DNA from: JBHIEE01 sp046760445
GTDB taxonomy: Bacteria > Acidobacteriota > Aminicenantia > JdFR-78
DNA: 13,070 nt
Reading direction: 5' to 3'
Assembly (NCBI GenBank): GCA_046760445.1
Contig: JBHIEE010000085.1
Location: forward strand, 1 to 13,070
The position numbers and the translations under genes were made by a program. Under the pieces are notes generated by a model. It saw only the letters and a list, made by a program, of their open reading frames with translations. It searched no databases and was not told the DNA's origin. Shown here one piece after another: positions 1 to 5,995 of this stretch (positions are counted from its first letter, which is position 1; each line of letters begins with the position of its first letter).

Positions 1-2
1 TT

Positions 3-656
3 ACAGTTGGATTTTTACTTTTAGGGCATACAGATAATTATTTTGTTTCTAGAAGCGATGATCTGAATATAAAGGAAATAAGTAAAAAAATAGAAAAGGG
101 TAAAGAAGAGGAAGCTGAATATATTTCAGAATTACTTATTGATTTGGGTCTTTATAAAATATTAAATACCAAGAGCATCAGTGATGCATTCTTAGGTATA
201 AAAGTAGGGTTAGAAACGCATAAAAGAAAAAATATTGGAGGTAGAGCCTTTACGCAATTGATTAAATATTTCTTGAATAATGAAGTAAAAAATAAATTAA
301 AAGAAAAAGGATTATTTGTAAATATCAAGTCTGAAAGAAAGATTTTATATAAAGATGGAGGTTTCAAAAAGGTGGATTTTGTAATTTATTATAATAATGA
401 AATAAAAATTGGAATAGAAGTTAATTTTTATGTGACAATAGGCTCAAAACCCACAGAAATAAAACGCTCTTATGTAGAAGTTAATAGAAAACTTAATGAA
501 GTAGGAGTTGAACTAGTTTGGATAACTGATGGTAGAGGTTATCGAAATATGAGGAAGAGTCTTAAAGATGCTTTTAAGCTTCATTCAAATATATATAATT
601 ATTATATGGCGAAAGAATATTTAGCTAATGATATAATCACTTTTTTAAGAGCTTAA
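3..656 (+). CDS. DpnII/MboI-like type II restriction endonuclease, N-terminus outside window
   Basis: The reading frame is open from the left edge to the TAA at 654-656, giving 217 visible residues; DpnII itself is just under 300, so roughly the first quarter is missing. The match to the DpnII family rests on recalled sequence: visible VGLETHKRKN corresponds to DpnII VGLDTNGRKN, IEVNFYVTIGSK to IETNFYTSGGSK, and LVWITDGRGY to FVWFTDGKGW. The likely metal-binding core is Asp (codon 375-377) in VDFVI and Glu (417-419) in IEVNFY, a PD-(D/E)XK-type fold in which Asn stands where Lys is usual. By family the enzyme would cleave unmethylated GATC, so a matching methyltransferase should lie just upstream. 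A TTG at 144 could be misread as a start, but homology continues upstream of it. The gene is visibly richer in A and T than its neighbours, consistent with transfer. Family call is firm; specificity is inferred. Confidence 0.88.
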   Translation, partial: TVGFLLLGHTDNYFVSRSDDLNIKEISKKIEKGKEEEAEYISELLIDLGLYKILNTKSISDAFLGIKVGLETHKRKNIGGRAFTQLIKYFLNNEVKNKLKEKGLFVNIKSERKILYKDGGFKKVDFVIYYNNEIKIGIEVNFYVTIGSKPTEIKRSYVEVNRKLNEVGVELVWITDGRGYRNMRKSLKDAFKLHSNIYNYYMAKEYLANDIITFLRA

Positions 657-820
657 TATTATAGTATTTTTAAAATTTTAAGGCATTATTATTAAAAACC
701 CAATAATTTTTTCGTCTTTTCGTCTTTTATAAGTAGCGAAGGTTGAGGGTCAGTCCTTGAAATTTGAATTTTTAGCTTTAATAAATATTATATAATACAG
801 ATGAGGCTTACCTATATATA
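657..820. other. A+T-rich spacer after the restriction gene, no gene seen
   Basis: No convincing ORF or RNA gene. It holds a short palindrome TTAAAATTTTAA near 668, a tandem octamer TTTTCGTC (two copies, about 710-726) and one GGGTCAG-type motif at 747. A perfect TATAAT sits at 791-796, but the only TTGA-like -35 lies 21 bases upstream, so I do not call a promoter. No hairpin with a T-run marks the end of the restriction gene. Confidence 0.5.
747..763 (+). repeat. GGGTCAGTCCTTG-type dispersed motif
   Basis: Reads GGGTCAGTCCTTGAAAT. It is one of at least six related short motifs in spacers of this window (others near 3222, 4967, 5657, 7206 and 7234). The sequence resembles terminal remnants of small IS200-like or REP-type elements, but no transposase is present. 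Confidence 0.45.
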
Positions 821-901
821 ACTTGCAAACCCACAATAAAGGAAAGGAGAAACGACTGAAAAATTATCTTAGGAAGAATTCATAAAACAAGCAATTATTA
901 A
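821..901 (+). repeat. Degenerate element, left half, copy 1
   Basis: About 80% identical by eye to 6795-6874, starting at ACTTGCAAACCCA in both. Translated from 855 it reads T-E-K-L-S-stop-E-E-F-I-K-Q-A-I-I-K-L-R, so it looks like the decayed start of a short protein gene. A GGAAAGGAG stretch lies just before, and ACG occupies the place expected for ATG in both copies. Here the left half is followed directly by the right half (926-982), so this is the most complete copy. Confidence 0.6.
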
Positions 902-925
902 ATTGAGAACAGATATATAGAAAAG

Positions 926-982
926 ATGCACCACAAATGAGCCGAGCTTACCAGGCCCTCAAAACATGAGCTTATTGTAAAA
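926..982 (+). repeat. Degenerate element, right half, copy 1
   Basis: About three quarters identical by eye to 5793-5850. Both begin ATGCACC and contain TGAGCC and GCCCTCAAA. Read from 925 it gives D-A-P-Q-M-S-R-A-Y-Q-A-L-K. Many differences between copies fall at third codon positions, which suggests descent from a coding sequence. It ends in stops, and its frame differs from that of the left half, so it is not an intact gene now. Confidence 0.55.
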
Positions 983-1010
983 AAATCAACCCAATGCTGC
1001 CTTTCCTTTC

Positions 1011-1039
1011 TTGACCTCATATTTTTCCTGTGCTAAAAG
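1011..1039 (+). promoter_or_regulatory. Putative promoter for the S9 peptidase
   Basis: TTGACC (1011-1016), a 17-base spacer, then TAAAAG (1034-1039). The spacer contains ATTTTTCCTGTG, also found in the spacer of the promoter at 5017-5045. Transcription would start near 1046, leaving a leader of about 130 bases before the peptidase start. The -35 is good and the -10 weak. Confidence 0.5.
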
Positions 1040-1058
1040 CTAAGGAGGGAATTAGTAA

Positions 1059-1178
1059 ATGAAAGTATCAGCTAACCAAAAAAGCAAAATTCTATCTCAA
1101 AAAACAGTTAGACAAGTTAAAAAATATCGAGCTTTTTCAAGAGAAATTATTGATAGTAAATCTTTCACAGGAGGTTAA
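1059..1178 (+). CDS. Possible 39-residue leader peptide or relic ORF
   Basis: An ATG at 1059 opens 39 codons ending with TAA at 1176-1178, giving a basic peptide rich in Lys, Ser and Gln. AAGGAGG at 1042-1048 lies 10 bases before the ATG, which is good spacing, but a transcript from the promoter at 1011-1039 would begin inside that site. The stop overlaps the spacer just after the peptidase ribosome binding site (1169-1174), two bases before its ATG, an arrangement seen in translational coupling. Part of it (Q-V-K-K) resembles a broken frame at about 5905-5963 (K-K-T-N-Q-V-K-K), so it may instead be a remnant of the dispersed element. I recognise no family. Confidence 0.3.
   Translation: MKVSANQKSKILSQKTVRQVKKYRAFSREIIDSKSFTGG
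1169..1174 (+). promoter_or_regulatory. Ribosome binding site fixing the peptidase start
   Basis: AGGAGG lies five bases before the ATG at 1180. It selects that ATG over an in-frame ATT at 1150, which has no such site and would place extra residues before the signal peptide. Confidence 0.85.
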
Positions 1179-1179
1179 A

Positions 1180-3219
1180 ATGAAGAGATATGTGACTTTG
1201 TTTTTGGCATTGATTTTATTTTTAATTCCGTTGACCTTTGCCCAATCCAAGCGTTCCATGACTCCAGAAGACCTTTATAAAATGAAAAGGGCCTCAGATC
1301 CACAAATATCGCCGGATGGAAAATGGATTGCGTATACTGTCTCTGTCCCAAATTTGAAGGAAAATAGTTTTAACAGTGATATCTGGCTCATCCCTATTTC
1401 TGGTGGAGAGCCTATACAATTAACCAGAAGTCCAAAATCTGACCATTCACCGAGATGGTCACCAGATGGAGAAAAAATTGCTTTTGTCTCTACCAGAGAT
1501 GGAGTAGCTAATCTCTATCTCATCAGAGTGGATGGGGGAGAGGCTCAAAAACTCACTTCTTCCCAGACCGATCTGTACTCTCCCATATGGTCGAAAGATA
1601 GCAGATATATCTTGTGTGGTTCAAGAGTGCTTTCTGAAGGAAAGAAAGACATTGAGAATTGGACAAAGGATGAACTTCCAAAATGTAACGCCAGGAGAAT
1701 CAATCGCTTGCTCTTTCGGCAATGGGACAGGTGGCTTGGTGATGAGAGAAATCATATTTTCCTTGTTCGTGTTGAGGATGGATCAATGAAAGATCTTACC
1801 CCAGGTGATTTTGACGCTCCGCCGGTCTCATTATCAAGCAATCATGACTTTGACATTTCTCCTGAGAGAAAAGAGATTTGCTATATGAAAAATGAAGATC
1901 CAATGCTGGCTATAAGTACAAATCATGATCTTTTCATTGTGGATATAGAAACGCTTAAGGAAAAAAAGATTACAACTAATCCTGCATTGGATAGACAACC
2001 TCATTATTCACCTAATGGACGTTACATTGCCTATACAGCAATGGAAAAAGTCGGTTATGAATCAGACCGCAAACGCTTAGTTGTTTATGATAGGAAAGAA
2101 AAAAAACATATTCGATTAACTGATGACCTTAACCGCTCTATAGGACAAATTCTCTGGGCTCCTGATAGTAAAACGCTTTTTTTCACTGTTCGTGAAGAAG
2201 GACATAACTCCATTTATAAAGTTGATTTAAGAGGAAATATCAAGAGAATTACCAATGATGGTTACAATAGTCAGATAGGTATGACGCCTGATGGGAAAAA
2301 TTTGATTTTTCTTCGCTCATATAATGACCTTCCTTATGAATTATTTACTATGCCTGCTGCGGGTGGTAAAGCTATTCAGCTTACCTTTACCAATTCAAAG
2401 CTTTTAGAAGAATTAGATCTTCCCAAGTTAGAAGAATTCTGGTTTACAGGTGCTGAAAATACCCAGGTTCACGGTTTTATTCAGAGACCCCCTGGATTTG
2501 ATCCTGAGAAGAAATACCCGGTAGTGCTTACTATTCATGGCGGCCCACAGAATATGTGGGCGGATAGGTTTATGACCACATGGTTTACTTTTCAGTTAAT
2601 CTCCTCTCCCGGATATGTTGGTGTATTTATTAACCCGCGAGGGAGTACCGGATACGGTTCTACTTTTCGTGAGCAGGTTTCCAGAGATTATGGCGGACGT
2701 TGCTATGAAGACCTTATAAAGGGCTTGGATTATGTTCTTGAGCATTATGATTTCATTGATGAATCCCGACAAGCTGCAATCGGAGGATCATTTGGCGGTT
2801 ATTCCGTGAATTGGATCATGGGGCATACTGACCGATTTAAATGCATAGTCAGTCACGCCAGTTTATATAATTTGACAAGTTTCTATGGAGCCACCGAAGA
2901 ATTGTGGTTTCCTGAATGGGATATGGGTAAAAGCCCATGGGAAGAACCAGAACTTTATGAAAAATGGTCACCACATAGGTATGCTCACAACTTCAAGACA
3001 CCAACGTTGGTAACTCACGGCGAGCGAGATTATCGTGTTCCCTTTACAGAAAGTTTCCAGCTGTTCACAGCTCTTCAGAGACAGGGAATACCTTCACGTC
3101 TGGTTGTATTTCCTGATGAAGGGCATGTAATTTCCAAGCCACAGAATAATGTGCGTTGGTGGAAAGAAATTCACCTCTGGCTTGAGAAATATCTCAAAAA
3201 TGAGCAGAAAGGGTACTGA
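1180..3219 (+). CDS. Secreted S9 prolyl oligopeptidase-family peptidase
   Basis: A 679-residue serine peptidase of family S9, closest in layout to S9C acylaminoacyl/dipeptidyl peptidases. Residues 1-21 form a Sec signal ending TFA before Gln22, so it acts outside the cytoplasm, probably in the periplasm. Residues of about 40-410 carry TolB/PD40-type propeller blades, seen as repeated motifs such as PQISPDGKWIAYT, PRWSPDGEKIAFVS, PHYSPNGRYIAYT and GMTPDGKNLIFL. The C-terminal alpha/beta hydrolase domain has HGGPQ as the oxyanion region, GGSFGGY with nucleophile Ser537, HGERDYRVP with Asp617 and DEGH with His649: a complete triad. By family it trims short peptides that enter through the propeller, which would supply amino acids. 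It stands alone between a relic-rich spacer and a convergent rhomboid gene. Substrate preference cannot be read from the sequence. Confidence 0.93.
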   Translation: MKRYVTLFLALILFLIPLTFAQSKRSMTPEDLYKMKRASDPQISPDGKWIAYTVSVPNLKENSFNSDIWLIPISGGEPIQLTRSPKSDHSPRWSPDGEKIAFVSTRDGVANLYLIRVDGGEAQKLTSSQTDLYSPIWSKDSRYILCGSRVLSEGKKDIENWTKDELPKCNARRINRLLFRQWDRWLGDERNHIFLVRVEDGSMKDLTPGDFDAPPVSLSSNHDFDISPERKEICYMKNEDPMLAISTNHDLFIVDIETLKEKKITTNPALDRQPHYSPNGRYIAYTAMEKVGYESDRKRLVVYDRKEKKHIRLTDDLNRSIGQILWAPDSKTLFFTVREEGHNSIYKVDLRGNIKRITNDGYNSQIGMTPDGKNLIFLRSYNDLPYELFTMPAAGGKAIQLTFTNSKLLEELDLPKLEEFWFTGAENTQVHGFIQRPPGFDPEKKYPVVLTIHGGPQNMWADRFMTTWFTFQLISSPGYVGVFINPRGSTGYGSTFREQVSRDYGGRCYEDLIKGLDYVLEHYDFIDESRQAAIGGSFGGYSVNWIMGHTDRFKCIVSHASLYNLTSFYGATEELWFPEWDMGKSPWEEPELYEKWSPHRYAHNFKTPTLVTHGERDYRVPFTESFQLFTALQRQGIPSRLVVFPDEGHVISKPQNNVRWWKEIHLWLEKYLKNEQKGY

Positions 3220-3221
3220 CA

Positions 3222-3243
3222 GGGTCAAGTTTTGCATTATTAA
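3222..3243 (+). repeat. GGGTCAAGTTTTGCATTAT-type dispersed motif
   Basis: Begins three bases after the peptidase stop codon. It shares TTGCATTAT and the preceding GGG-CA-GT-TTG pattern with 4967-4988. The two sites flank the rhomboid gene in the same orientation. Likely the worn end of a small mobile or REP-like element. Confidence 0.5.
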
Positions 3244-3324
3244 TGACGTGTGTATAAAGCTAAACAACATCGATAGCGAAGGATTTCCTTTATAGCCACA
3301 GAAGTAGAGTATGCTTTATTGGGT

Positions 3325-3351
3325 AGAAGGGTTCTTTAACTAAGACCTTCT
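3325..3351 (+). terminator. Hairpin between convergent peptidase and rhomboid genes
   Basis: AGAAGG pairs with CCTTCT, and after a two-base bulge TCTT pairs with AAGA around a five-base TAACT loop. Only three T residues follow on the plus strand, so intrinsic termination would be weak. Its position between two convergent genes fits a terminator usable in both directions. Confidence 0.35.
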
Positions 3352-3411
3352 TTGAGATTGTGTAATAGCTGAATATTCCATGCTGTTACTAATTTTGATT
3401 GGTTCTTTTTT

Positions 3412-4854
3412 TTAAGAGGTTTCACTCAATTTTGCTTTTAGTTCCGCCTTTTTATCTTCAGGTATTTCAGGATGGCTAAGGGAGACTGCAATAACTTTTT
3501 CAGCTAATGAACGGTCAAGTTTCAACACAGTACTGGAAAAATACAATAAAAGTCCAGGTGGCGAATTCAAATCAATTTCATTAAGAATTTCTCTGGTTAG
3601 TTCTTCTGCTTCTTTAAATTCTTTCTTCTCAATCAGATATTCAATAAGTATAATTTTTGCGTAAGTATCGATGGAAGCATCAGGAATCTTCGTCTTTAAT
3701 TGTCTGTAATAAAATAATGCAGAATTAAGTTGATTGCGTTTTATTAAATTTTCAATCATTTTGGTAAAAAATGTTACTGTTTCATTTTCTTTCCCCATTT
3801 CAACACTAAGATTCCATAAAGCTTCACCAACTTCTTGATGTGTTGGGTTTTCCCTGGCAGCATCCAGGAGCATTTGATATGCCGCATCTTTCCTTCCATT
3901 TAGTACGAGTGCCATGGCTTCTTGAGAGGTTTTATACCCTTTATCCACATAGGAGGTTTGAGCTTCGATTTTTTTATTGATGGATTCTTCTATTCTGGTG
4001 ATTTTTATCACGATTGCAACAATCACACCAAAAATAAATCCCCAAACGTGTGACCAGTAGGCCACTCCGCCACCTTGTGGGTTAATCGCATCCATGAGTT
4101 TGGCGTTCAAAATTTCATAAAATAGCCATAAGGGCAGCATCAGCCAGGCAGGAGCTGCAAAAGTGCGTCCAACAAGAATGAAGAAAAACCTGATTTTAGT
4201 CTTCCAATATCTGATTAAAAAAGCCCCCATGACACCAGAAATTGCTCCAGAAGCCCCGACCAAAGGACCCGAAAAATTAGGATAATGGAGAGCAAACATT
4301 TGTGCTGAAAGCATTCCCATTACAAAATAGAAAACCGTGTAAATCGGTTTTCCCCAAACATCTTCAATGAAGGGACCGGTCAAATAAAGAAAGAGCAAAT
4401 TTCCAATCAAATGCAGCCACCCAACATGTATAAACATGTAAGTAAGAGACCCAGGGAAAGTTTGTTTTGCGGGGATAAATCCCCATTGATTATAGGGATT
4501 TTTATTGAAAATATCTTTTAACTCTTGAGCCATTTGATCTAATTTTTCTTGCTCTTTTACAATAGTATTCTTATCAGGTAGTTGCCTGTGATATAAACTC
4601 AAGGTTTCCTTTATAGCCTTTTTATGTTCTTCACTGATAAAAAATAGTTTTTCGACTTCAGGATCCAACTCAAGGTAAGGGTGTTCAAAATAATATTCAA
4701 ACAATTCTTTGGCAATATTGTTGAACTCTATTTCGGATTTTTTTATTGCACTAGAGATAAATAGATGAATAATTACACAGAGCCCCATAATGATAAATGT
4801 TATCCAGGGAATCCTGCGCACAGTATCAGTTTCATGTCCAATCGGAATAATCAT
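3412..4854 (-). CDS. Rhomboid-family intramembrane serine protease with C-terminal helical repeats
   Basis: A 480-residue membrane protein. TM1 spans about 15-35. An approximately 100-residue soluble, Lys/Glu-rich stretch follows, then the rhomboid core from about 135 to 284. The core shows HVGWLHLIGN (His148 and Asn152, oxyanion region), GASGAISG with catalytic Ser202, and WSHVWGFIFG with catalytic His269. The dyad is intact, so it should cleave transmembrane substrates within the inner membrane. Residues of about 300-475 are helical and resemble TPR-type pairs (for example A-Y-Q-M-L-L-D-A-A-R-E-N-P), perhaps binding partners. Typical rhomboids have a short TM1-to-loop distance and often lack such a tail. 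AGGAG (4861-4865, minus strand) six bases before the ATG supports the start. Fold and dyad are firm; the tail assignment is moderate; substrate is unknown. Confidence 0.92.
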   Translation of the reverse strand: MIIPIGHETDTVRRIPWITFIIMGLCVIIHLFISSAIKKSEIEFNNIAKELFEYYFEHPYLELDPEVEKLFFISEEHKKAIKETLSLYHRQLPDKNTIVKEQEKLDQMAQELKDIFNKNPYNQWGFIPAKQTFPGSLTYMFIHVGWLHLIGNLLFLYLTGPFIEDVWGKPIYTVFYFVMGMLSAQMFALHYPNFSGPLVGASGAISGVMGAFLIRYWKTKIRFFFILVGRTFAAPAWLMLPLWLFYEILNAKLMDAINPQGGGVAYWSHVWGFIFGVIVAIVIKITRIEESINKKIEAQTSYVDKGYKTSQEAMALVLNGRKDAAYQMLLDAARENPTHQEVGEALWNLSVEMGKENETVTFFTKMIENLIKRNQLNSALFYYRQLKTKIPDASIDTYAKIILIEYLIEKKEFKEAEELTREILNEIDLNSPPGLLLYFSSTVLKLDRSLAEKVIAVSLSHPEIPEDKKAELKAKLSETS

Positions 4855-4899
4855 TCGAGTCTCCTAATAAAAAATCAGTAAATTTATTTTATCTGTAAA

Positions 4900-4928
4900 A
4901 AAATACTAATATGCAAAAAAAATGTCAA
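4900..4928 (-). promoter_or_regulatory. Putative promoter for the rhomboid gene
   Basis: On the minus strand, consensus TTGACA (4928-4923), a 17-base spacer starting with eight T residues, then TATTTT (4905-4900). The gene starts 46 bases beyond the -10, leaving room for its AGGAG site. The T-rich spacer recalls the other promoters here. Confidence 0.55.
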
Positions 4929-4966
4929 GTATACGCGGCTCTATAATAAAAGTGCAAGCTATTGGA

Positions 4967-4988
4967 GGGCAGGTCTTGCATTATAACA
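4967..4988 (+). repeat. GGGCAGGTCTTGCATTAT-type dispersed motif
   Basis: Closest relative of the site at 3222-3243, with exact TTGCATTAT at 4976-4984. It lies between the divergent rhomboid and barrel-protein promoters. No matching inverted end or transposase is nearby. Confidence 0.5.
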
Positions 4989-5016
4989 AATTTTTGAATA
5001 GAAATTCTCTTGCTCA

Positions 5017-5045
5017 TTGACTTTACATTTTTCCTGTGTTATAGA
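5017..5045 (+). promoter_or_regulatory. Promoter for the small barrel-protein gene
   Basis: TTGACT (5017-5022), a 17-base spacer, then TATAGA (5040-5045). The spacer holds ATTTTTCCTGTG exactly as in the site at 1011-1039. Transcription would start near 5052 with a leader of about 105 bases. Confidence 0.6.
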
Positions 5046-5144
5046 TTTTTAGCGAGTAAGTTGAGAGAGATAACAAAGAGGTGAGGAAATCTACAAATTA
5101 ACCCCAGAAAGCAAATTATTATTCTCTTCAAAATATAATTAATT

Positions 5145-5152
5145 GAAAGGAG
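5145..5152 (+). promoter_or_regulatory. Ribosome binding site fixing the barrel-protein start
   Basis: GAAAGGAG ends five bases before the ATG at 5158. A start further upstream at 5143 would overlap this site and add residues before the signal peptide, so it is rejected. Confidence 0.8.
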
Positions 5153-5157
5153 TTCAA

Positions 5158-5628
5158 ATGAAAAAATTAAATGTTTTCTTTTTGTCAATTGTTTTAATTT
5201 TTGCTATTTCAAGCCATGGTTTAAAAGCAGAACATATGGACTTATCCATTTATTCTGGGGTCGTTACAGATGATTCATTTTCTTTCAAACCATTTTATTG
5301 GACGATTGGCCTTAACATGGATATTCATTTTAACAATTTGATAATGTTAAGTCCTGAATGTTATATGATTACCCATAATTTTAACTACTTTTTTTTAGCA
5401 CCAGCCGTTCTATTAAACCTCAACTTTGATTTTTTCATTGTTGGTGCAGGACTAACCAAATGGTTTTCGATTGGCGAGAGCTCCGATTTCTCAACTGACA
5501 TTGGTCTTAAGGTCAATGCTGGCATAAATGGAGACAATTTAAGATTGATGGTATTTATCGTTACCTCATTTGATAATTTCTTTGCAAAAGGTATGGCAGT
5601 TGGGGCCACCTTAGGATTTAGCTTTTAA
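5158..5628 (+). CDS. Small exported protein, probably an outer-membrane beta-barrel
   Basis: A 156-residue protein I cannot assign to a named family. Residues 1-24 form a Sec signal (MKK, then a hydrophobic stretch, then LKA before Glu25). The mature part alternates hydrophobic and polar residues in short strand-like runs (DLSIYSGV, FYWTIGLNMDIHF, FFIVGAGLTKWF, STDIGLKVNAGI, AVGATLGFSF), is rich in Phe, Gly and Asn, and ends in Phe, as outer-membrane barrels usually do. The length would suit about eight strands. A function such as porin, adhesin or structural protein cannot be chosen. It has its own promoter at 5017-5045 and is followed by relic sequence, so it is probably a single-gene unit. 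Confidence 0.7.
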   Translation: MKKLNVFFLSIVLIFAISSHGLKAEHMDLSIYSGVVTDDSFSFKPFYWTIGLNMDIHFNNLIMLSPECYMITHNFNYFFLAPAVLLNLNFDFFIVGAGLTKWFSIGESSDFSTDIGLKVNAGINGDNLRLMVFIVTSFDNFFAKGMAVGATLGFSF

Positions 5629-5654
5629 AAGGCTGAGAATGCTAAGAGTGTCAT

Positions 5655-5670
5655 ATCAGGTCTTGACTTG
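5655..5670 (+). repeat. TCAGGTCTTGACTTG-type dispersed motif
   Basis: Another member of the spacer motif family, sharing CAGGTCTTG with 4970-4978. It lies 27 bases after the barrel-protein stop. Confidence 0.4.
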
Positions 5671-5792
5671 ATACATAAGAAGCGCAAAGGTGTAGGTCTC
5701 AACTTTTGACAATTTAAGTAAACAAAAAGGGGACAGGCTAGTTTTTTAGGAATTAGACCAACAAAAGGGGAGTGGTGCTATATTTGCTTGAA

Positions 5793-5850
5793 AATGCACC
5801 GCAAGTGAGCCAAGTCAACCAAGCCCTCAAAGAAATGGGTTTATTATAGA
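5793..5850 (+). repeat. Degenerate element, right half, copy 2
   Basis: Matches 926-982 over its full length with no left half before it. The frame reads N-A-P-Q-V-S-Q-V-N-Q-A-L-K-E-M-G-L-L and then stops. It lies upstream of the Ntn-hydrolase gene, while an isolated left half lies downstream of that gene. Confidence 0.55.
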
Positions 5851-5936
5851 AAATCCATTCCGAGTACTTGGGACAGATCTTTTTCCTTTCAAAAAAGACT
5901 AACCAAGTTAAAAAATTGGGATTTTTTCTTAAACTA

Positions 5937-5965
5937 TTGCCAAATCAGGTTTAGGGAGTTATCAT
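5937..5965 (+). promoter_or_regulatory. Promoter for the Ntn-hydrolase gene
   Basis: TTGCCA (5937-5942), a 17-base spacer, then TATCAT (5960-5965), each five of six to consensus. The expected start near 5972 leaves a 24-base leader containing AGGAGG at 5983-5988, seven bases before the ATG. Confidence 0.6.
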
Positions 5966-5995
5966 AGTTTAAAAATGTCTGCAGGAGGTTTATAG

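Larger units (their letters stand above)
5629..5936. other. Relic-rich spacer upstream of the Ntn-hydrolase gene
   Basis: No intact gene. A near-perfect AGCTTTTAAAAGGCT palindrome overlaps the end of the barrel gene. Next come TCAGGTCTTGACTTG (5656-5670) and GGGGACAGGCTAG (5729-5741), both of the dispersed GGGTCAG type. The right half of the degenerate element lies at 5793-5850. After it, a broken frame (about 5902-5963) reads K-K-T-N-Q-V-K-K-L and shares CAAGTTAAAAAAT with about 1113-1125, so the similarity to the spacer before the peptidase extends beyond the element itself. Confidence 0.5.

Noticed and set aside
152..367. Minus-strand ORF of 71 codons inside the restriction gene
   Set aside because: It is the antisense shadow of a gene with firm family homology and has no ribosome binding site of its own.
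785..800. Perfect TATAAT at 791-796 as a promoter
   Set aside because: The nearest TTGA-type box (764-769) gives a 21-base spacer, and no gene starts within 250 bases. It is probably chance in A+T-rich DNA.
850..860. ACG as a start codon for a live small gene in the repeat
   Set aside because: ACG is very rarely used as a start, copy 1 has an in-frame stop six codons on, and the right half is in another frame.
1532..1789. Alternative-frame ORF inside the S9 peptidase
   Set aside because: It overlaps the propeller blades in another frame and shows no motif. Similar shadows at 7862-8077, 11099-11299, 11233-11448 and 12231-12467 were dropped for the same reason.
5385..5609. Minus-strand ORF of 74 codons inside the barrel-protein gene
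   Set aside because: The opposite strand has a signal peptide, a strong ribosome binding site and a promoter; the antisense frame has none.
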